Notes: a model not told the origin generated them from the letters alone. 64,000 bases of DNA from CBDATA01 sp965215615 (GCA_965215615.1 OZ244068.1:1240001-1304000), one strand, 5' to 3'. Shown: positions 7,715-16,130, counted from the first letter of the stretch. A program made the numbers and translations.

Positions 7715-8671
7715 ATGCCGGAAACGAAAGAAGTCAGTATTCCTTCGGCGGGCGATATCCTGCGCAAGCTGCTCAGAACACCGGTCGTCTGGCTGGACAG
7801 TTGGTCCTACAAGCCGGTCGAAGGCGAGCGGGCGATGCGCGTCGAATGGGGCCGGGTGGCACCCTTCCTCGCGGTCCATCTGATGTGTCTCGGGCCGATC
7901 TTCGTCGGCTGGAGCTGGGCCGCGGTTCTCACCGCGGTCGCCCTCTACTGGGCCCGGGCGTTCGCGATCACGGCTTTCTACCACCGCTACTTTTCGCACC
8001 GGACCTACCGCGCCTCGCGGGTGATGCAGTTCCTCTTCGCGGTCGCCGGAGCTTCAGCGGTCCAGCGCGGCCCGCTCTGGTGGTCCGCGCATCACCGGCT
8101 CCATCATCGCCACTCCGACGGACCGGGCGATGTCCACTCGCCCCGCCAGCACGGGTTCTGGTGGAGCCACATGGGCTGGATCACCGCGCCGGCCAACTTC
8201 CCGACCCGGCTCGACGTGGTGCCCGACTTCGCGGAGTATCCAGAGCTCCGGCTGCTCGACCGGTTCGACACCGTCGTGCCGATGTTGCTGGCAGCGAGCC
8301 TCTATGGCTTCGGGGCTCTTCTCGAAGGTGCCGGAGTGGCGACTTCCGGCCCGCAGATGCTGATCTGGGGATTCTTCATTTCCACGGTGGCCCTCTTTCA
8401 CGCCACTTCGCTCATCAACTCGGCGGCCCACCGGATGGGAAAGCGACGCTACGAGACCCGCGATGACAGCCGTAACAGCCTGATCCTCGCGTTGCTGACG
8501 CTCGGTGAGGGCTGGCACAACAACCACCACCGCTATCCGGGGGCAACCCGCCAGGGCTTCTTCTGGTGGGAGATCGATGTGACGTACTACGTGCTGGTGG
8601 TGATGTCCTGGCTCGGACTCATCCGGGATCTCCAGCCGCCGCCCACCGAGCTGCTTGCGGCCCCACACTAG
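7715..8671 (+). CDS. Acyl-CoA/lipid desaturase (stearoyl-CoA 9-desaturase type)
   Basis: This is a 318-residue membrane di-iron desaturase with three histidine boxes: HRYFSH (residues ~90-95), HHRLHH (~126-131) and HNNHH (268-272). Hydrophobic segments lie at about 48-80, 104-120 and in the middle of the chain. It inserts a double bond into an acyl chain at the cytoplasmic membrane and could supply the unsaturated substrate for the methyltransferases of the neighbouring operon. It starts 12 bases after the regulator's stop and is probably co-transcribed with it. Confidence 0.92.
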   Translation: MPETKEVSIPSAGDILRKLLRTPVVWLDSWSYKPVEGERAMRVEWGRVAPFLAVHLMCLGPIFVGWSWAAVLTAVALYWARAFAITAFYHRYFSHRTYRASRVMQFLFAVAGASAVQRGPLWWSAHHRLHHRHSDGPGDVHSPRQHGFWWSHMGWITAPANFPTRLDVVPDFAEYPELRLLDRFDTVVPMLLAASLYGFGALLEGAGVATSGPQMLIWGFFISTVALFHATSLINSAAHRMGKRRYETRDDSRNSLILALLTLGEGWHNNHHRYPGATRQGFFWWEIDVTYYVLVVMSWLGLIRDLQPPPTELLAAPH

Positions 8672-8681
8672 AGGTCCGACA

Positions 8682-9263
8682 GTGAAGGTCGGGCGCGCCG
8701 TCTCACTGACGGAGCGCGACGGCTTGCCGGCGGAGGCCGTGGAACTCGTCGGCCGTTTCGCTGCGGATTCCGCGACTCTCTGGGAGGCGGTCACGAATCC
8801 CGATCGCCTCGCCCGCTGGTTCGCGCCGGTCCACATCGAGCCCGGAGACCGCTTCCGGATCGAGGGCAACGCAAGCGGCAGGGTCCTGGCCTGCGAGCCA
8901 CCTTCGCATCTTTCCCTGACCTGGGAATTCGGCGGGGACGCGAGCTGGGTGGAGATCCGGATCGCGGATGGCGAACTCGCGCTCACCCACGCCTCCCGCC
9001 GGTCGGAGCACGGGGAGAAGTTCGGGCCGGGCGCGACCGGAGTGGGCTGGGAACTCGCCTTTTTGGGACTCGACCGGCATTTGGCCGGAGTGCCGCGGCT
9101 GGATGAAGCCGCCTTCGCCGGGTCGGAAGAAGGCCGGGCGTTCCTCCGGGCGAGCTCCGAAGCCTGGGGGCGGGCCGCGATCGACGCGGGAGCGGAACCC
9201 GAAAAAGCGCTTGCCGCCGCGGCCCGCACCGCCGGCTTCTACGTCGGAGAATCCTCGGATTGA
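8682..9263 (+). CDS. SRPBCC (AHSA1-like) domain protein
   Basis: The GTG at 8682 gives 193 residues. The core matches the activator-of-Hsp90/START-like fold: LWEAVTNPDRLARWFAPV near residue 35, then RVLACEPPSHLSLTWEF, and a C-terminal TGVGWELAFLGLDRHLAG helix. It is a cytosolic hydrophobic-ligand cavity protein of unknown specificity. These proteins often sit beside ArsR or PadR regulators, and here its stop codon TGA (9261-9263) lies inside the -35 box of the next promoter. Its role is unknown. Confidence 0.8.
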   Translation: MKVGRAVSLTERDGLPAEAVELVGRFAADSATLWEAVTNPDRLARWFAPVHIEPGDRFRIEGNASGRVLACEPPSHLSLTWEFGGDASWVEIRIADGELALTHASRRSEHGEKFGPGATGVGWELAFLGLDRHLAGVPRLDEAAFAGSEEGRAFLRASSEAWGRAAIDAGAEPEKALAAAARTAGFYVGESSD

Positions 9264-9294
9264 CATACATGGAAGCGCTATGTATAGTGCTTCC
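9260..9294 (+). promoter_or_regulatory. PadR-gene promoter with nested inverted repeats
   Basis: A perfect TTGACA (9260-9265), a 17-base spacer and TATAGT (9283-9288) form a strong sigma-70 type promoter. Two inverted repeats lie on it: ATACAT-N9-ATGTAT (9265-9285) and GGAAGC-N12-GCTTCC (9271-9294). The first resembles the ATGT/ACAT half-sites used by PadR repressors, so autorepression is likely. The expected transcript start is only ~4 bases before the ATG at 9299, so the mRNA may be nearly leaderless. The -35 overlaps the stop codon of the preceding gene. Confidence 0.75.
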
Positions 9295-9298
9295 AGGC

Positions 9299-9643
9299 AT
9301 GAACGTCGGAAAGGATCTGGTGGCGGCTTCCGCCACGCCGCTCGTGCTCTCGATCCTCGCCGAGGGCGACAGCTACGGCTACGCGATCCTCAAGCGGGTG
9401 GCCGAGCTTTCGGACGGCGAGCTGAACTGGACCGACGGGATGCTCTATCCGATCCTGCACCGGCTCGAGCGGCTGGGCCATGTGGCTGCTCGCTGGGAGA
9501 AAGCGGAGAGCGGCCGCCGCCGCAAGTACTACCGGCTGACTCCGCAGGGAAGGGCGCAACTCGATGCCGAGCGCCGCCAGTGGCGGGTCGTCTCCGAAAC
9601 GCTCGGCAGGGCATGGTTCGAGCGCTCGCTCGCTTCGGCATGA
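9299..9643 (+). CDS. PadR family transcriptional regulator
   Basis: The ATG at 9299 gives 114 residues. PadR winged-helix signatures are clear: LVLSILAEGDSYGYAILKRV, then TDGMLYPILHRLERLGHV and GRRRKYYRLTPQGRAQL. An ORF start further upstream would place coding sequence across the promoter, so 9299 is chosen. The stop overlaps the ATG of the next gene (ATGA), the usual arrangement of PadR genes with a cognate permease-prefix membrane protein in Acidobacteriota. It probably represses its own promoter. Confidence 0.92.
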   Translation: MNVGKDLVAASATPLVLSILAEGDSYGYAILKRVAELSDGELNWTDGMLYPILHRLERLGHVAARWEKAESGRRRKYYRLTPQGRAQLDAERRQWRVVSETLGRAWFERSLASA

Positions 9644-10980
9644 AAGACACCGAAGATCTGGTCTCCCGCTGGCGCAGCTACCTCGATCGCCGGCCGGCGG
9701 TGAGCGAAAAGGATGCGGACGAGCTGGAGTCGCACCTCCGCGACCAGATGGCGGAGCTCCGGGAATCGGGGCTTTCTTCCGACGAGGCGTTCCTCGTGGC
9801 GATCAAGCGGCTGGGGAGCCTCAACGAAATCGCCCGCGAGTTCGCCCGCGAGCATTCCGACCGGCTCTGGAAGCAACTGGTCGCGCCTGGGGAAGCCGCT
9901 GCGCCGCACCGGGACATCCGGGCGGTTCTCGGGTTCGCGGTGCTCGCCGCGGCTCTGGTCAAGATTCCGGAACTTTTCGGTGTCGGGTTCGACGAAGCCA
10001 GCGCTCCCTTCTACGCCCGCAATCTGAGCCTGTTCGCGTTTCCGATGGTGGCCGCCTATTTCATCTGGAAGCGGGAAATCGGCCGGCGGCTGACCCTCGG
10101 ACTCGCCTCGGGGTTCGTGCTCGCCGCGATCCTCGCGAACATCCACCCCTTCGCCGACGGGGCGGACACCGAGGCGCTCCTCGCCCTCCACCTGCCGATC
10201 GCGGTCTGGTTGTTGGTGGGCCTCGCCTACACCGGGGGGCGCTGGTTCGTCGGCGGGGCGCGCATGGATTTCGTCCGCTTCTCGGGCGAGCTCTTCATCT
10301 ACATGGCGCTCATCGGGCTCGGCGGTATGGTGCTGACCGCGATCACCGTCCTGAGCTTCGAGGCCATCGGGGTGGATGCCGAGTGGATCATCGGGAGCTT
10401 CATCGTCCCTTGCGGCCTCGCGGGAGCGCTGGTCGTCGCGTCGGGTCTCGTTGAACTCAAGAAGAGCGTGGTCGAGAACATGGCCCCGGTGCTGGCCCGA
10501 ATCTTCACCCCGCTGTTCAGCGTGGCACTTCTCGCCTTTCTCCTCACGATGCTCTGGACCGGGAACCCGATCGGTGTCGAGCGCGAGGTGCTGATCCTCT
10601 TCGACGTACTGCTCGCGGTGGTCGCGGGGCTCCTGCTCTATACCGTCTCGGCGCGCGACCCGGAGGCCTCCCCCGGTCTTTTCGACGGTCTTTCGCTGCT
10701 GCTCGCCCTTTCCGCCCTCGCGGTGGATCTGCTCGCGCTCGGTGCGATCCTCTCCCGGATCGGCGAGTTCGGCTTCACCCCCAACCGGGTGGCGGCGCTC
10801 GGCGAGAATCTGGTCCTGCTGGTCAGCCTCGGCGGGTCGGCGTTCTTCTACGCCTGCTTCCTGCGAAGGGGAACCGGGTTCGCCGCGCTGGAGCGCTGGC
10901 AGATGTCCTACCTGCTGGTCTATGCGGGCTGGGCGGCGTTTGTCGCGCTCCTCTTCCCGCCGCTCTTCGGCTTCCGGTAG
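9640..10980 (+). CDS. Multi-pass membrane protein with permease-prefix domain
   Basis: This 446-residue protein has a cytosolic N-terminus (residues ~1-75) with a permease-prefix pattern: a two-helix region EKDADELESHLRDQMAEL followed by SSDEAFLVAIKRLGSLNEIAREFA. About ten to twelve hydrophobic helices follow to the C-terminus. No transport or catalytic motif is recognisable. The ATGA overlap with padR indicates coupled expression. Prefix domains of this kind usually precede MacB/FtsX permeases, but here the membrane part does not look like FtsX. Function unknown. Confidence 0.8.
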   Translation: MKDTEDLVSRWRSYLDRRPAVSEKDADELESHLRDQMAELRESGLSSDEAFLVAIKRLGSLNEIAREFAREHSDRLWKQLVAPGEAAAPHRDIRAVLGFAVLAAALVKIPELFGVGFDEASAPFYARNLSLFAFPMVAAYFIWKREIGRRLTLGLASGFVLAAILANIHPFADGADTEALLALHLPIAVWLLVGLAYTGGRWFVGGARMDFVRFSGELFIYMALIGLGGMVLTAITVLSFEAIGVDAEWIIGSFIVPCGLAGALVVASGLVELKKSVVENMAPVLARIFTPLFSVALLAFLLTMLWTGNPIGVEREVLILFDVLLAVVAGLLLYTVSARDPEASPGLFDGLSLLLALSALAVDLLALGAILSRIGEFGFTPNRVAALGENLVLLVSLGGSAFFYACFLRRGTGFAALERWQMSYLLVYAGWAAFVALLFPPLFGFR

Positions 10981-11003
10981 CCGCTACGCCGGAGACGCTT
11001 CTC

Positions 11004-11384
11004 ATGTCCACGCTCATCCCCGCCCTCGCCGTCCCGCTCCTGATCGTGGGGTTGTCCGTGCCGATGATCCTCGGCAAGGTCCGATCGAACAGCTCGTTCG
11101 GTTTCCGGACCAGCAAGACGCTCTCGTCCGAGGAGATCGGGGTTTTCCATATCCGCTATGCCGCGACGAACACCGGGGAGCATCCCGACACCAGGAGCGC
11201 TCCGGATACCAAGGCCCAGGCGGTGGAACTGGCCCGTGACTACGTCGCGGTAGCGATGAGCACGGGGATCGGCGTTGATGTTCATCCGGAAGACATCAAG
11301 CTCGACATCCGGTGGAAGAACGAAAGCGCCTACCAGCGATGGCATGAGCAGCGGTTCGGCGCGAGAGATTCGTTTCCCGGCTGA
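11004..11384 (+). CDS. Small protein with SdpI-like N-terminus, possibly truncated
   Basis: This 126-residue ORF begins with one hydrophobic helix (residues ~5-24) and then SSFGFRTSKTLSSEEI, which resembles the conserved FGYRTPRTL...EE motif of SdpI-type immunity/membrane proteins. Typical SdpI proteins continue with more helices; this one switches to a polar C-terminus (KNESAYQRWHEQRFG) that I do not recognise. It may be a frameshifted or recombined SdpI relic, or a small membrane-anchored protein. It follows the PadR operon by 23 bases. Confidence 0.5.
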   Translation: MSTLIPALAVPLLIVGLSVPMILGKVRSNSSFGFRTSKTLSSEEIGVFHIRYAATNTGEHPDTRSAPDTKAQAVELARDYVAVAMSTGIGVDVHPEDIKLDIRWKNESAYQRWHEQRFGARDSFPG

Positions 11385-11451
11385 CACCGGCGGAGCGCAC
11401 CACGCCGGCGAGTATCCACGCCTCCCGTTCTACGGTGAAGTCGCAATCCGG

Positions 11452-11913
11452 TCATGTCTGGTCCATCTCACTCTTCGTTCCGGCAAGGCTTGATCGCTCT
11501 CGCCAATGGTAGAGGAAGGCAGCGGGGGTCAGGATCGGAATTCCACGAAATCCGGACATGGCCAGAAGATCCTGGTCGCCGGTAACCAGGCAATTCGCAT
11601 CCCCCATCGCTGCCGTCTCGAGTACCTTGTCGTCATCGGGGTCGCGACACCCCAGCCGGGCACCAGCTATGGAAACGATATTTGAGACTGCCCGCAGCTG
11701 AGCCAGATAGACCAGCCGCCGCTCGCGGGAAGCGTATCGGTCGAACTTCGGCCGAAGGAAACGAGTGTGGAGTTCCTCGAAAGTCTCCTCGGAAAACAAG
11801 AGCACGCCGCTCCCCTCCCGCACCGCATCCACGACGGCCCGAGGAGGACTCTCCCGCCGGAGTGCCGAGCTGATGAGTACATTGGTGTCGAGAACGAGGC
11901 GCTCAGCTTTCAT
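11452..11913 (-). CDS. PIN-domain toxin (COG1569 type)
   Basis: This is a 153-residue PIN nuclease. The catalytic acidic residues are visible: VLDTN at the N-terminus (Asp9), the Glu pair in SEETFEEL, DPDDDK, and TGDQDLL near the C-terminus, in PIN order. The family cleaves RNA as a type II toxin. Its ATG overlaps the antitoxin's 3' end by 11 bases, the normal antitoxin-first order. Confidence 0.85.
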   Translation of the reverse strand: MKAERLVLDTNVLISSALRRESPPRAVVDAVREGSGVLLFSEETFEELHTRFLRPKFDRYASRERRLVYLAQLRAVSNIVSIAGARLGCRDPDDDKVLETAAMGDANCLVTGDQDLLAMSGFRGIPILTPAAFLYHWRERSSLAGTKSEMDQT

Positions 11914-12154
11914 CAGCCAAGAGCGCCCGCAACTCGGTGTCGGTCAATCCGCCCTCTGCTGCCTCCTCATCAAGTGCATCCATGGTCTGGATCAAGCGCT
12001 CCCACGCCACACCGCGAAGTCGTTCATATTGCTGGACCGACATCAGGACACTGACCGGTCGGTCCTTCTTGGTGACGAGTACCGGCGCGCTCTGGGATGC
12101 GTCGAGCAGTCTTCCGAAGTTGTTCTTGGCTTCTCTGGCAGCGACTTGCTTCAT
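11903..12154 (-). CDS. Phd/YefM-type antitoxin
   Basis: The ATG at 12154 gives 83 residues beginning MKQVAAREAKNNFGRLLDAS, the classic Phd/YefM DNA-binding N-terminus, followed by LVTKKDRPVSVLMSVQQYERL. The acidic C-terminal part would bind the PIN toxin encoded next. A longer open frame upstream lacks family character. The pair is probably autoregulated from the region just above 12154. Confidence 0.85.
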   Translation of the reverse strand: MKQVAAREAKNNFGRLLDASQSAPVLVTKKDRPVSVLMSVQQYERLRGVAWERLIQTMDALDEEAAEGGLTDTELRALLADES

Positions 12155-12328
12155 GTAGCCATTGTAGTCATCAAGGCCATGATTCGTGAAAACAGAGCAC
12201 GGAACCACGGGAAGCGAAGGCCGCCGCCTCTACGGAGTATTCCGTGCGGCGATCCAGTCCGCGACGCGGTCTGCGAACTCCCCGAAGCCTTCTGGACATG
12301 TCCGCCTCTTTGCGAGATCCTGCCAGAT

Positions 12329-12380
12329 CGAATTGTTCGTTATCCGGACCGGGAAAACTGTCCAAAGGACGGGGTCCATC
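12329..12380 (+). repeat. Dispersed ~50-bp repeat, copy 1
   Basis: Starting CGAATTGTTCGTTATCCGG, this stretch is nearly identical to the reverse complement of 41040-41090. About 25 bases match exactly, then a one-base indel and a few changes occur to the end. It lies in the otherwise empty gap between the antitoxin start (12154) and the EEP gene end (12425). The copy holds small hairpins such as GTCC-AAA-GGAC. No gene was seen in the rest of the gap. Confidence 0.75.
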
Positions 12381-12424
12381 TCACGGATCACGGGGCGGGA
12401 AGTGGGATATGGCGGGTACCGGGA

Positions 12425-13414
12425 TCAGAACGCGAGTTCCGCGATCAGCGGGCAGTGGTCGGAGAGCTTGTCGCGGAGTTCGCGGGGCGCGTCGTAGAGC
12501 ACTTCCTCGAAGCCTCGTTCTTCGGCCGGGCCGCCGTCCGCGTCGAAGGCGAGGAAGTGGTCTATGTAGTAGCGGAAGCGGCCGTCCCAGCAATCCGGCG
12601 AGCTTCCGGTCGGTGGCAGCAGCAGCGGATCGCCGGGGAGGAGGGCGAGGGTCTGGTCGCTCCGTCGCGAGAGCTGCCGGTTCCAGTCGCCCGCGACCAC
12701 CACCGGAACCTTTTCTTCGAGCCGCTCTTCGATCCACTCGCCCAGCACCATGAACTGAAGCGCGAGGCGGCCGCAGGCGAACCCGGGGGAATCGAGCGGA
12801 TCATCGTGGCAGCTCGACTGGAAGTGGATGTTCAGCAGGCGGAGATGCTGGCCGTCGCGGGAGAGCGTCAGGTCCACGCCGTGGCGGCTCCGGCCGTCCG
12901 GTGACCAGCCGTCCACGTCCGGGTGGCGCTCGACCCGCCAACCGGACGAACGCCGGATCGCAGTGACGGTGCGCTGGGACCAGCGGGGAGCGGTGTCGCG
13001 CCGGGAGACGAAGATGTTCCATTCAGAAGCCGGGAGCAGCCGGCGCGCCGCCTCCTCGTTTTCGATCTCCTGAAGCGCGAGGACCTCCACGCCGCGATCC
13101 ACGAGATCGTCCACCAACCCGCGCAGCCGCTCGTGATCGGCTTCCGTCCGCAGGAAGCGCGCGCCGTCCTCGTTCCCGACCAGCATTTCGTCGTCCACGC
13201 CGTCGCCGAACCAGGCGATGTTCCAGGCCGCGACCGAGAGCCGGAGCGAAGAGGACGGGATGTCGGGCGGATCCTCCGGGGGAGGGGGTTCGGGAACCGG
13301 TTCGGGAGCGGGAGCGGGTGCAACCGGAGTCGGAGGCGGCCCGTCGTTCGATCCGCAGGCGGCGAAGAGCAAAATCAGCAGCAGGCCGCCGATCCCTTGC
13401 GTATATCTGGTCAT
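12425..13414 (-). CDS. Endonuclease/exonuclease/phosphatase (EEP) family lipoprotein
   Basis: The ATG at 13414 gives 329 residues. A lipoprotein signal ends in LLFAAC with Cys at ~position 20, followed by a Pro/Glu-rich linker (PAPAPEPVPEPPPPEDPP), which places the enzyme outside the cytosol. The EEP fold shows WNIAWFG, LQEIEN, LNIHFQSSC, VVAGDWN and the terminal SDHCPL, the metal and catalytic motifs of the DNase I superfamily. The substrate is unknown: nucleic acid or a phosphoester. Its start overlaps the upstream PD40 gene's stop (ATGA). Confidence 0.88.
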   Translation of the reverse strand: MTRYTQGIGGLLLILLFAACGSNDGPPPTPVAPAPAPEPVPEPPPPEDPPDIPSSSLRLSVAAWNIAWFGDGVDDEMLVGNEDGARFLRTEADHERLRGLVDDLVDRGVEVLALQEIENEEAARRLLPASEWNIFVSRRDTAPRWSQRTVTAIRRSSGWRVERHPDVDGWSPDGRSRHGVDLTLSRDGQHLRLLNIHFQSSCHDDPLDSPGFACGRLALQFMVLGEWIEERLEEKVPVVVAGDWNRQLSRRSDQTLALLPGDPLLLPPTGSSPDCWDGRFRYYIDHFLAFDADGGPAEERGFEEVLYDAPRELRDKLSDHCPLIAELAF

Positions 13415-14370
13415 GGTCGTTCGGCGACGAGCGCGATCCGCCGGCCGTCGGGGCTCACCGCGAGGCGGGAAATGCCCGAAACACCGGAGGTCGAAAGGTC
13501 GGCGACCTCGGTCCACTCCGAGTCGGGAGACCAGACGAGAAGGCGCGACCCATCCCCCATCACGATTTCGCCGTCAGGAGTCCATGCATGATCCTCCCGG
13601 CCGGGAAGCGTCCGGGTGATCCGCTCCGTCGCCTCGGTCAGGGAGTCGAGGCGTTCGATCCACCACTCCTCGTCCGAGACCTTGCGGACGAAGCTGATGT
13701 CGTCTGTCCCCGGGATGCGGTGAAGCGAGCGTCCCGGCCGCTCGGCCACTATCCGGATCTCGCCGCTGATGGCATCGCCCACCTGGAGAGTCGGGGGGTC
13801 GCCGAGGACGAACATCGCGACTGTTCTCGTGTTCGCCCAGGCGTGGTAGCCGACCGGCTCCACGGTGGCGAAAATCGGCCCGATCGGCTCGCCGGTGAGG
13901 TCGTAGTGCCAGAGGTACTGCTTGCCGCGGATTTCGTGGATGGCCGAAAAGGCATCCTGTCCGGGAATCGCGAGCGGAGAGAACTCGCTCGCTTCGTTCG
14001 TCCGCGTGAGCTGCTCCGCAGCACCCGGAACCGCGAGGCGCATCGTCTCGGTCTGCCGCCGGTCGAACGCCGCCGTGTAGAGGATGGCCGAGCCGTCGGG
14101 CAGAAAGCTCGGCTGGTTGTCGTACCCGTCGCGATCGGTCGCCCGTTCGAGACCGGAGATCGAGAGCGCTCCGCCTTCACGATGGAGCCTCCCGAGCCAG
14201 ATGTCGGTCGCCGGGGCGTTCCTCGCGGTCGGGACGTACTCCGCCGGGGCCGGCCCGATCTCCGGCATCGGCCCGTCGGGCGGTGCGGCGGGGAAGGAGG
14301 GAGACTGCGCTGCCGCCGTCGCTACGCAACCGAGGAGCGCCAGCGCGGCCGTCCGAGAGGAACGCTTCAT
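13411..14370 (-). CDS. Secreted PD40/WD40-like beta-propeller protein
   Basis: The ATG at 14370 gives 319 residues with a signal peptide (MKRSSRTAALALLGCVATAA). Propeller repeats of the TolB/PD40 type follow, for example NQPSFLPDGSAILYTAAFD and AVSPDGRRIALVAE. An upstream GAGGAGG-like Shine-Dalgarno supports this start. The ATG overlaps the stop of the AlbA_2 gene and the stop overlaps the EEP gene, so the three are translationally chained. A binding or scaffold role outside the cytosol is likely; the ligand is unknown. Confidence 0.82.
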   Translation of the reverse strand: MKRSSRTAALALLGCVATAAAQSPSFPAAPPDGPMPEIGPAPAEYVPTARNAPATDIWLGRLHREGGALSISGLERATDRDGYDNQPSFLPDGSAILYTAAFDRRQTETMRLAVPGAAEQLTRTNEASEFSPLAIPGQDAFSAIHEIRGKQYLWHYDLTGEPIGPIFATVEPVGYHAWANTRTVAMFVLGDPPTLQVGDAISGEIRIVAERPGRSLHRIPGTDDISFVRKVSDEEWWIERLDSLTEATERITRTLPGREDHAWTPDGEIVMGDGSRLLVWSPDSEWTEVADLSTSGVSGISRLAVSPDGRRIALVAERP

Positions 14371-16130
14371 CGTTCCCTCCTCTCGTAGTCGAACACCGAC
14401 GACTTCCCCACCATCTCGCGGAAGCAGACGGTGGCGCACGCTCCCCGTACATCGGTGAGGCGAAGCGGCTCGTGGAGCGCGAAGTGAACCGGCTGGGCCT
14501 GCCCCTCGTTGATTGCGATGTTGTCCGTGTACAGGTAGGTGCGGTCGAGGCCGTCCAGAATCGGATTCAGCCCTCCTTCGATGCCCTCTGGATGTCCGGC
14601 AAGATGTCCGGACTGATTGGCAAGGATCCGGGAGCCTCCGTCCTGCACCGGGCGCATCGAGAGTTCAAGCGGCTCGTCAGGGAGATGGTCGTGTGTTACC
14701 TGGGCCGCGAATCCGTCCCGGGCGCAGAATATCGTCATCGGAAGTTTCGAGTGAAGTGTGAAGCTCGCGCGGCCGAAGCTGTCGGTCTCGGCTTCCAGAT
14801 ACGTCCTGTTGGGGTAGAGCATCAGTACGTGGATGCCTGACAGGGGCTTGCCGGTGGACTCGTTCGTGACGATCACCCGTGCTGCGATCCCCTCCGCGAC
14901 GGGCAGCGGAGCCGCCGGCAACGTGAGTCTCAGCTCCCGTCCGCCGAGAAGCTCGAATCGGGCGCGCTCGCCGGCGAGCGCGAAGGTCTCGTCCTCGATG
15001 ACGGTGACCCCCTCTCCGCGCCGCTCGATGAAGTACCGGCGTCCGCCGGAACCGGGTGTGTCGCCGACCACGCACTGTCCGAGCCGCGATGCGACCAGCT
15101 CGTTCCGGGTGAACTGACTGGATCGCAGATCTTCGATGGTCATGGAGTTGGAGAGCCCGCCCGGCGAATACAACTCCAGCCGGTCTTCGAAGAGGAAGAG
15201 GCGGATTCTCGATCCGCCAACCGCGTAGTCGCGATGCGCCACTGCGTTGACCAGAGCCTCGAAGACGGCGCTCGCGCTGAACTGGGGGATATCCAGGCGG
15301 GCAGGATCCTTGTGGGCGGCGATTCGCTGGTTCTTCGCGACGAAGCGCGCTGCTTCCCGGACCTGTTCGTCGAGAGGGCCGGTGATGTCGTGGGCATCCA
15401 CCTGCTGTCGCGCGTCGGTGTGGATTCCGCGGTAGCAGACCGCCTGAATCCAGGCGTTCGGCAGCCACTCGCGAGGCTCCCCGGTCGCGAGCAGGATGCC
15501 GCCCACCGTCGCCCGCAGCACGCCACTCCCATCCTTCTTGGCGAACTTCAGCTTCCGGAGCGCCGCTTCCGCCGGTTCTTCGACTCGAGAGCTCACGTAT
15601 CGACGCCAGAGATCGGGATGGAGGGTGTTGATGCCGGTTCCCTGGACGATCTGGGTGTCCACCGATGTGGCATCCGAAAGGCCGCGTGCCTGGGAAAGCC
15701 GGAGAATTTCGGGCTCGTCCATCCGGCGCTTCGTGTCTCCGGAGTGGGCGAAGCAGCCCCCGGGAGATCGGTGCACGGCAATCCCTTTCGGAACCTCGAC
15801 CAGCAGCGCGCCGCCTTTTCCCTCCGGGACGGGAACGCGATAGACCCGGTAGTCGAGGCGGGGCTTGATGGAGGCGTTACAGATTTCGCCGACGAAGCTC
15901 ACGACCCGGTCGAGTTGAGGGGGGTCGAGCCCCTGCGGTTTCCGGTCGTCCGTCACCCCCAGCAGGAGCCGTCCGCCCGCCGCGTTGGCGAAGGCCGCCA
16001 GTTCGTCGGCGAGCGCGTCCCGGCCCGGCGCGCTGACCTTCCGGCCCCGGAAACGGACTTCCTTGAATTCGGGGCCGGAGTCCTCACCGAGCGCGACCTG
16101 GATCCAGAGATTTTCGGCATCGGGGAACAT
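14367..16130 (-). CDS. AlbA_2 (Schlafen-like) / HATPase protein with unusual C-terminal domains
   Basis: This is a 587-residue protein. Residues ~15-130 match the Schlafen AlbA_2 nucleic-acid-binding domain (PEFKEVRFRG, ADELAAFANAAGGRLLLGV). Residues ~280-360 match the HATPase_c_4 region (FEALVNAVAHRDYAVGG, LELYSPGGL). About 180 further residues contain an Ig- or carboxypeptidase-regulatory-like stretch (ARVIVTNESTGKPLSGIHVL) and a tail with LNPILDGLDRTYLYTDNIA. The first two domains are commonly annotated as a transcriptional regulator or RecG-like ATPase. A CTGCC-ATC-GGCAG palindrome lies just above the start. Its coupling to a secreted propeller and an EEP lipoprotein is odd. Confidence 0.82.
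   Translation of the reverse strand: MFPDAENLWIQVALGEDSGPEFKEVRFRGRKVSAPGRDALADELAAFANAAGGRLLLGVTDDRKPQGLDPPQLDRVVSFVGEICNASIKPRLDYRVYRVPVPEGKGGALLVEVPKGIAVHRSPGGCFAHSGDTKRRMDEPEILRLSQARGLSDATSVDTQIVQGTGINTLHPDLWRRYVSSRVEEPAEAALRKLKFAKKDGSGVLRATVGGILLATGEPREWLPNAWIQAVCYRGIHTDARQQVDAHDITGPLDEQVREAARFVAKNQRIAAHKDPARLDIPQFSASAVFEALVNAVAHRDYAVGGSRIRLFLFEDRLELYSPGGLSNSMTIEDLRSSQFTRNELVASRLGQCVVGDTPGSGGRRYFIERRGEGVTVIEDETFALAGERARFELLGGRELRLTLPAAPLPVAEGIAARVIVTNESTGKPLSGIHVLMLYPNRTYLEAETDSFGRASFTLHSKLPMTIFCARDGFAAQVTHDHLPDEPLELSMRPVQDGGSRILANQSGHLAGHPEGIEGGLNPILDGLDRTYLYTDNIAINEGQAQPVHFALHEPLRLTDVRGACATVCFREMVGKSSVFDYERRER

Noticed and set aside
13261..13330. G-rich repeat as a structured element
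   Set aside because: It encodes the Pro/Glu linker of the EEP lipoprotein, so low complexity is coding.
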